NCBI RefSeq assembly: GCF_024397975.1 | Contig: NZ_CP073745.1 | Span: 314,501 to 378,500, forward strand | Length of the DNA stretch: 64,000 nt | Direction: 5' to 3' | Origin: Bacterioplanoides sp. SCSIO 12839 | GTDB lineage: Bacteria > Pseudomonadota > Gammaproteobacteria > Pseudomonadales > Oceanobacteraceae | In this document: piece after piece, positions 62,886 through 64,000 of the stretch | Layout: every line of letters starts with the position of its first letter | How positions within the stretch are numbered: the first letter of the stretch is position 1 | Made by a program: the position numbers and the translations under genes | Notes under the pieces: generated by a model | Seen by the model: the letters and a program-made list of their open reading frames with translations, nothing else | The model's database searches: none | What the model was told of the DNA's origin: nothing

Positions 62886-63791
62886 ATGATGGACTATCGC
62901 GCCCTTGAGGCACTGTCGGCGGTGATTGAACATGCCGGTTTTGAAAAAGCCGCTCAGGTGCTCAACATTTCACAATCGGCGGTCAGCCAGCGTATTCGTC
63001 AGCTGGAGTTTAAGCTGGGGCAGCCGGTGCTGTTACGTACATCGCCACCACGGTTAACTGAGCTGGGTCGTAAACTCAGTAACCATCTGCAGCAGGTGAA
63101 ACAATTAGAGCAGGGTTTGCAGGCCAGTGATGAGCCTGCAACGGAGCTGAATATTCGCTTAGCAGTGAATGCCGATTCGATTGATACCTGGCTGGCGCCG
63201 GCATTAGCCGCGTGTGCTGACAGTCAGAGGATGAATTTTGATCTGGTGATTGAAGATCAGCGAGTGGGCCTGAAACGTATGAAAAACGGCGAGGTGATGG
63301 CGTGTATCTGTGAGAGCGCTCAGCCCGTTAATGGCGGCCTGGCTCAGGCGTTAGGCACCTTGCGCTATCGTGCTCTGGCCAGCCCGGAATTTGTTGCGCA
63401 TTATCGCGATGCTGTGACACCCAGCAAGCGCCAATACTCTGATCAGCCTTATCAATGGTTACAGCAGGCACCGTGTTTACGCTTCAGTGGTGATGACCAA
63501 TTGCAGCATCAGTTTTTGAATACCCTGAACTTGCAGGCGCCGCGGCGGATGCAACGGGTGCCATCCAGCGGTGGTTTTGTGCAAATGGCGCTGGCCGGAT
63601 TAGGGTTCGGGATGATTCCTGAGATTCAGGTCAGAGAGTATCTGGCCAGTGGAGAGCTGGTGGATGTTGCACCGGAAACCGTGCTCGATATACCGCTGTA
63701 CTGGCATTATTGGCAAACTGAAAGCGATTACATGGCGCAGTTGCGCCATGCCATTGTTCAGCGGGCGGCTCAGCTGCTATTGCCGCTGTAA
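62886..63791 (+). CDS. argP: ArgP (IciA), LysR-family regulator of arginine export
   Basis: 301 residues. LysR HTH (about 5-60, AVIEHAGFEKAAQVLNISQSAVSQRIRQLEFKLGQPVLLRT) and an effector domain. ArgP activates argO in response to arginine and is blocked by lysine. Tandem ATGs at 62886 and 62889; longer upstream frames are unlikely. Its 3' end overlaps the convergent Crp-family gene by 15 bp. Confidence 0.9.
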   Translation: MMDYRALEALSAVIEHAGFEKAAQVLNISQSAVSQRIRQLEFKLGQPVLLRTSPPRLTELGRKLSNHLQQVKQLEQGLQASDEPATELNIRLAVNADSIDTWLAPALAACADSQRMNFDLVIEDQRVGLKRMKNGEVMACICESAQPVNGGLAQALGTLRYRALASPEFVAHYRDAVTPSKRQYSDQPYQWLQQAPCLRFSGDDQLQHQFLNTLNLQAPRRMQRVPSSGGFVQMALAGLGFGMIPEIQVREYLASGELVDVAPETVLDIPLYWHYWQTESDYMAQLRHAIVQRAAQLLLPL

Positions 63792-64000
63792 TGGTGAGCC
63801 GTTATCGGTTAATTCTTTATACGGAGTCACAAAATTATCGTGGATAATATCTTTATGGTCGGCACGCATTTTATCCATGTGTGTCAGGTATACCCGGCCG
63901 TGGATAATATCCAGATAACCCGCCGCTTCTAACTTTTTTAACTCGCGGTTCAGGCTTTGGCGCGCGGTACCCAGCATGCGAGCCAGTTCATCTTGCGATA
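63777..64000 (-). CDS. Crp/Fnr-family regulator, C-terminal part (partial)
   Basis: About 74 residues in frame to the window end. The visible part is a winged HTH of the Crp/Fnr type (SQDELARMLGTARQSLNRELKKLEAAGYLDIIHGRVYLTHMDKM). The cyclic-nucleotide-like sensor domain lies outside the window. Convergent and overlapping with argP by 15 bp. Confidence 0.85.
   Translation of the reverse strand, partial: SQDELARMLGTARQSLNRELKKLEAAGYLDIIHGRVYLTHMDKMRADHKDIIHDNFVTPYKELTDNGSPLQRQ

Overview
This 64 kb window is from the chromosome of a gammaproteobacterium of moderate GC content. The gene order from about 2.8 to 23.7 kb (darP, mgtE, ptsO, rapZ, ptsN, hpf, rpoN, lptB, lptA, lptC, kdsD, yrbG, mlaFEDB, ibaG, murA, hisG, hisD, hisC, algW/degS-like, nif3-like) closely follows the Pseudomonas rpoN-murA-his-algW neighbourhood. 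oxyR next to recG and hslVU next to a DUF971 gene are also Pseudomonas-like. A marine Oceanospirillales-type relative is my best inference, but the sequence alone does not give a genus. I see no rRNA, tRNA, CRISPR array, prophage or intact insertion sequence.

Layout. 0-2.1 kb: the end of a porin, an SDR oxidoreductase and a LysR regulator. 2.1-8.7 kb (minus strand): a lipopolysaccharide-kinase-like protein, DarP, MgtE, the nitrogen-PTS proteins NPr and PtsN with RapZ, HPF and sigma-54. 8.8-12.7 kb (minus): LptB, LptA, LptC, KdsD and a YrbG exchanger; kdsC is absent from its usual place. 12.9-20.4 kb (plus): MlaF, MlaE, MlaD and MlaB without MlaC, then IbaG, MurA, HisG, HisD and HisC. 20.5-23.7 kb: a catalase-like lipoprotein, a DegS/AlgW protease and a Nif3-family protein. 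24.5-29.2 kb (minus): a molybdenum hydroxylase set (IorA-like, IorB-like, XdhC, MocA-like). 29.4-31 kb: a viroplasmin-RNase H and a eukaryotic-type HisA. 31-38.4 kb (minus): an RTX-repeat protein, a solute-binding protein, a YbaK-HDOD fusion, RecG and OxyR. 38.5-43.5 kb (plus): an epimerase-like protein, FeoABC and two membrane proteins. 43.5-47.8 kb: a glyoxalase II-like hydrolase, a transglutaminase-like protein, two LPP20-type lipoproteins and SlyD. 47.8-57.6 kb: HslVU behind a near-consensus sigma-32 promoter, two tandem paralogous chemoreceptors, a DUF971 protein, RNase R and RlmB. 57.7-64 kb: an AT-rich HEPN-like singleton, an unknown exported protein, a beta-barrel protein, a CoA-transferase, an ArgO/ArgP pair and the end of a Crp/Fnr regulator.

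The most striking non-coding signal is a dispersed family of eight intergenic elements of about 90-130 bp at 4864, 19057, 19208, 26232, 26373, 44267, 47130 and 56681. Each has copy-specific complementary arms enclosing two small hairpins whose loops carry GGA in contexts very like the CsrA/RsmA consensus (ACARGGAUGU). Hairpin and closing stems change in a compensatory way between copies. By hand I count about 18 non-Watson-Crick differences between arms that are all G.U wobbles when the GGA strand is read as RNA, and none the other way round. That points to structured RNAs, possibly CsrA-binding, rather than passive DNA repeats.

Most of the coding content is housekeeping: envelope biogenesis (Lpt, Mla, MurA, KdsD), histidine synthesis, nitrogen PTS and sigma-54 control, ferrous iron uptake, protein and RNA quality control. 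Accessory content is limited to the molybdenum hydroxylase cluster, the RTX protein, the AT-rich HEPN-like gene and the repeat family.
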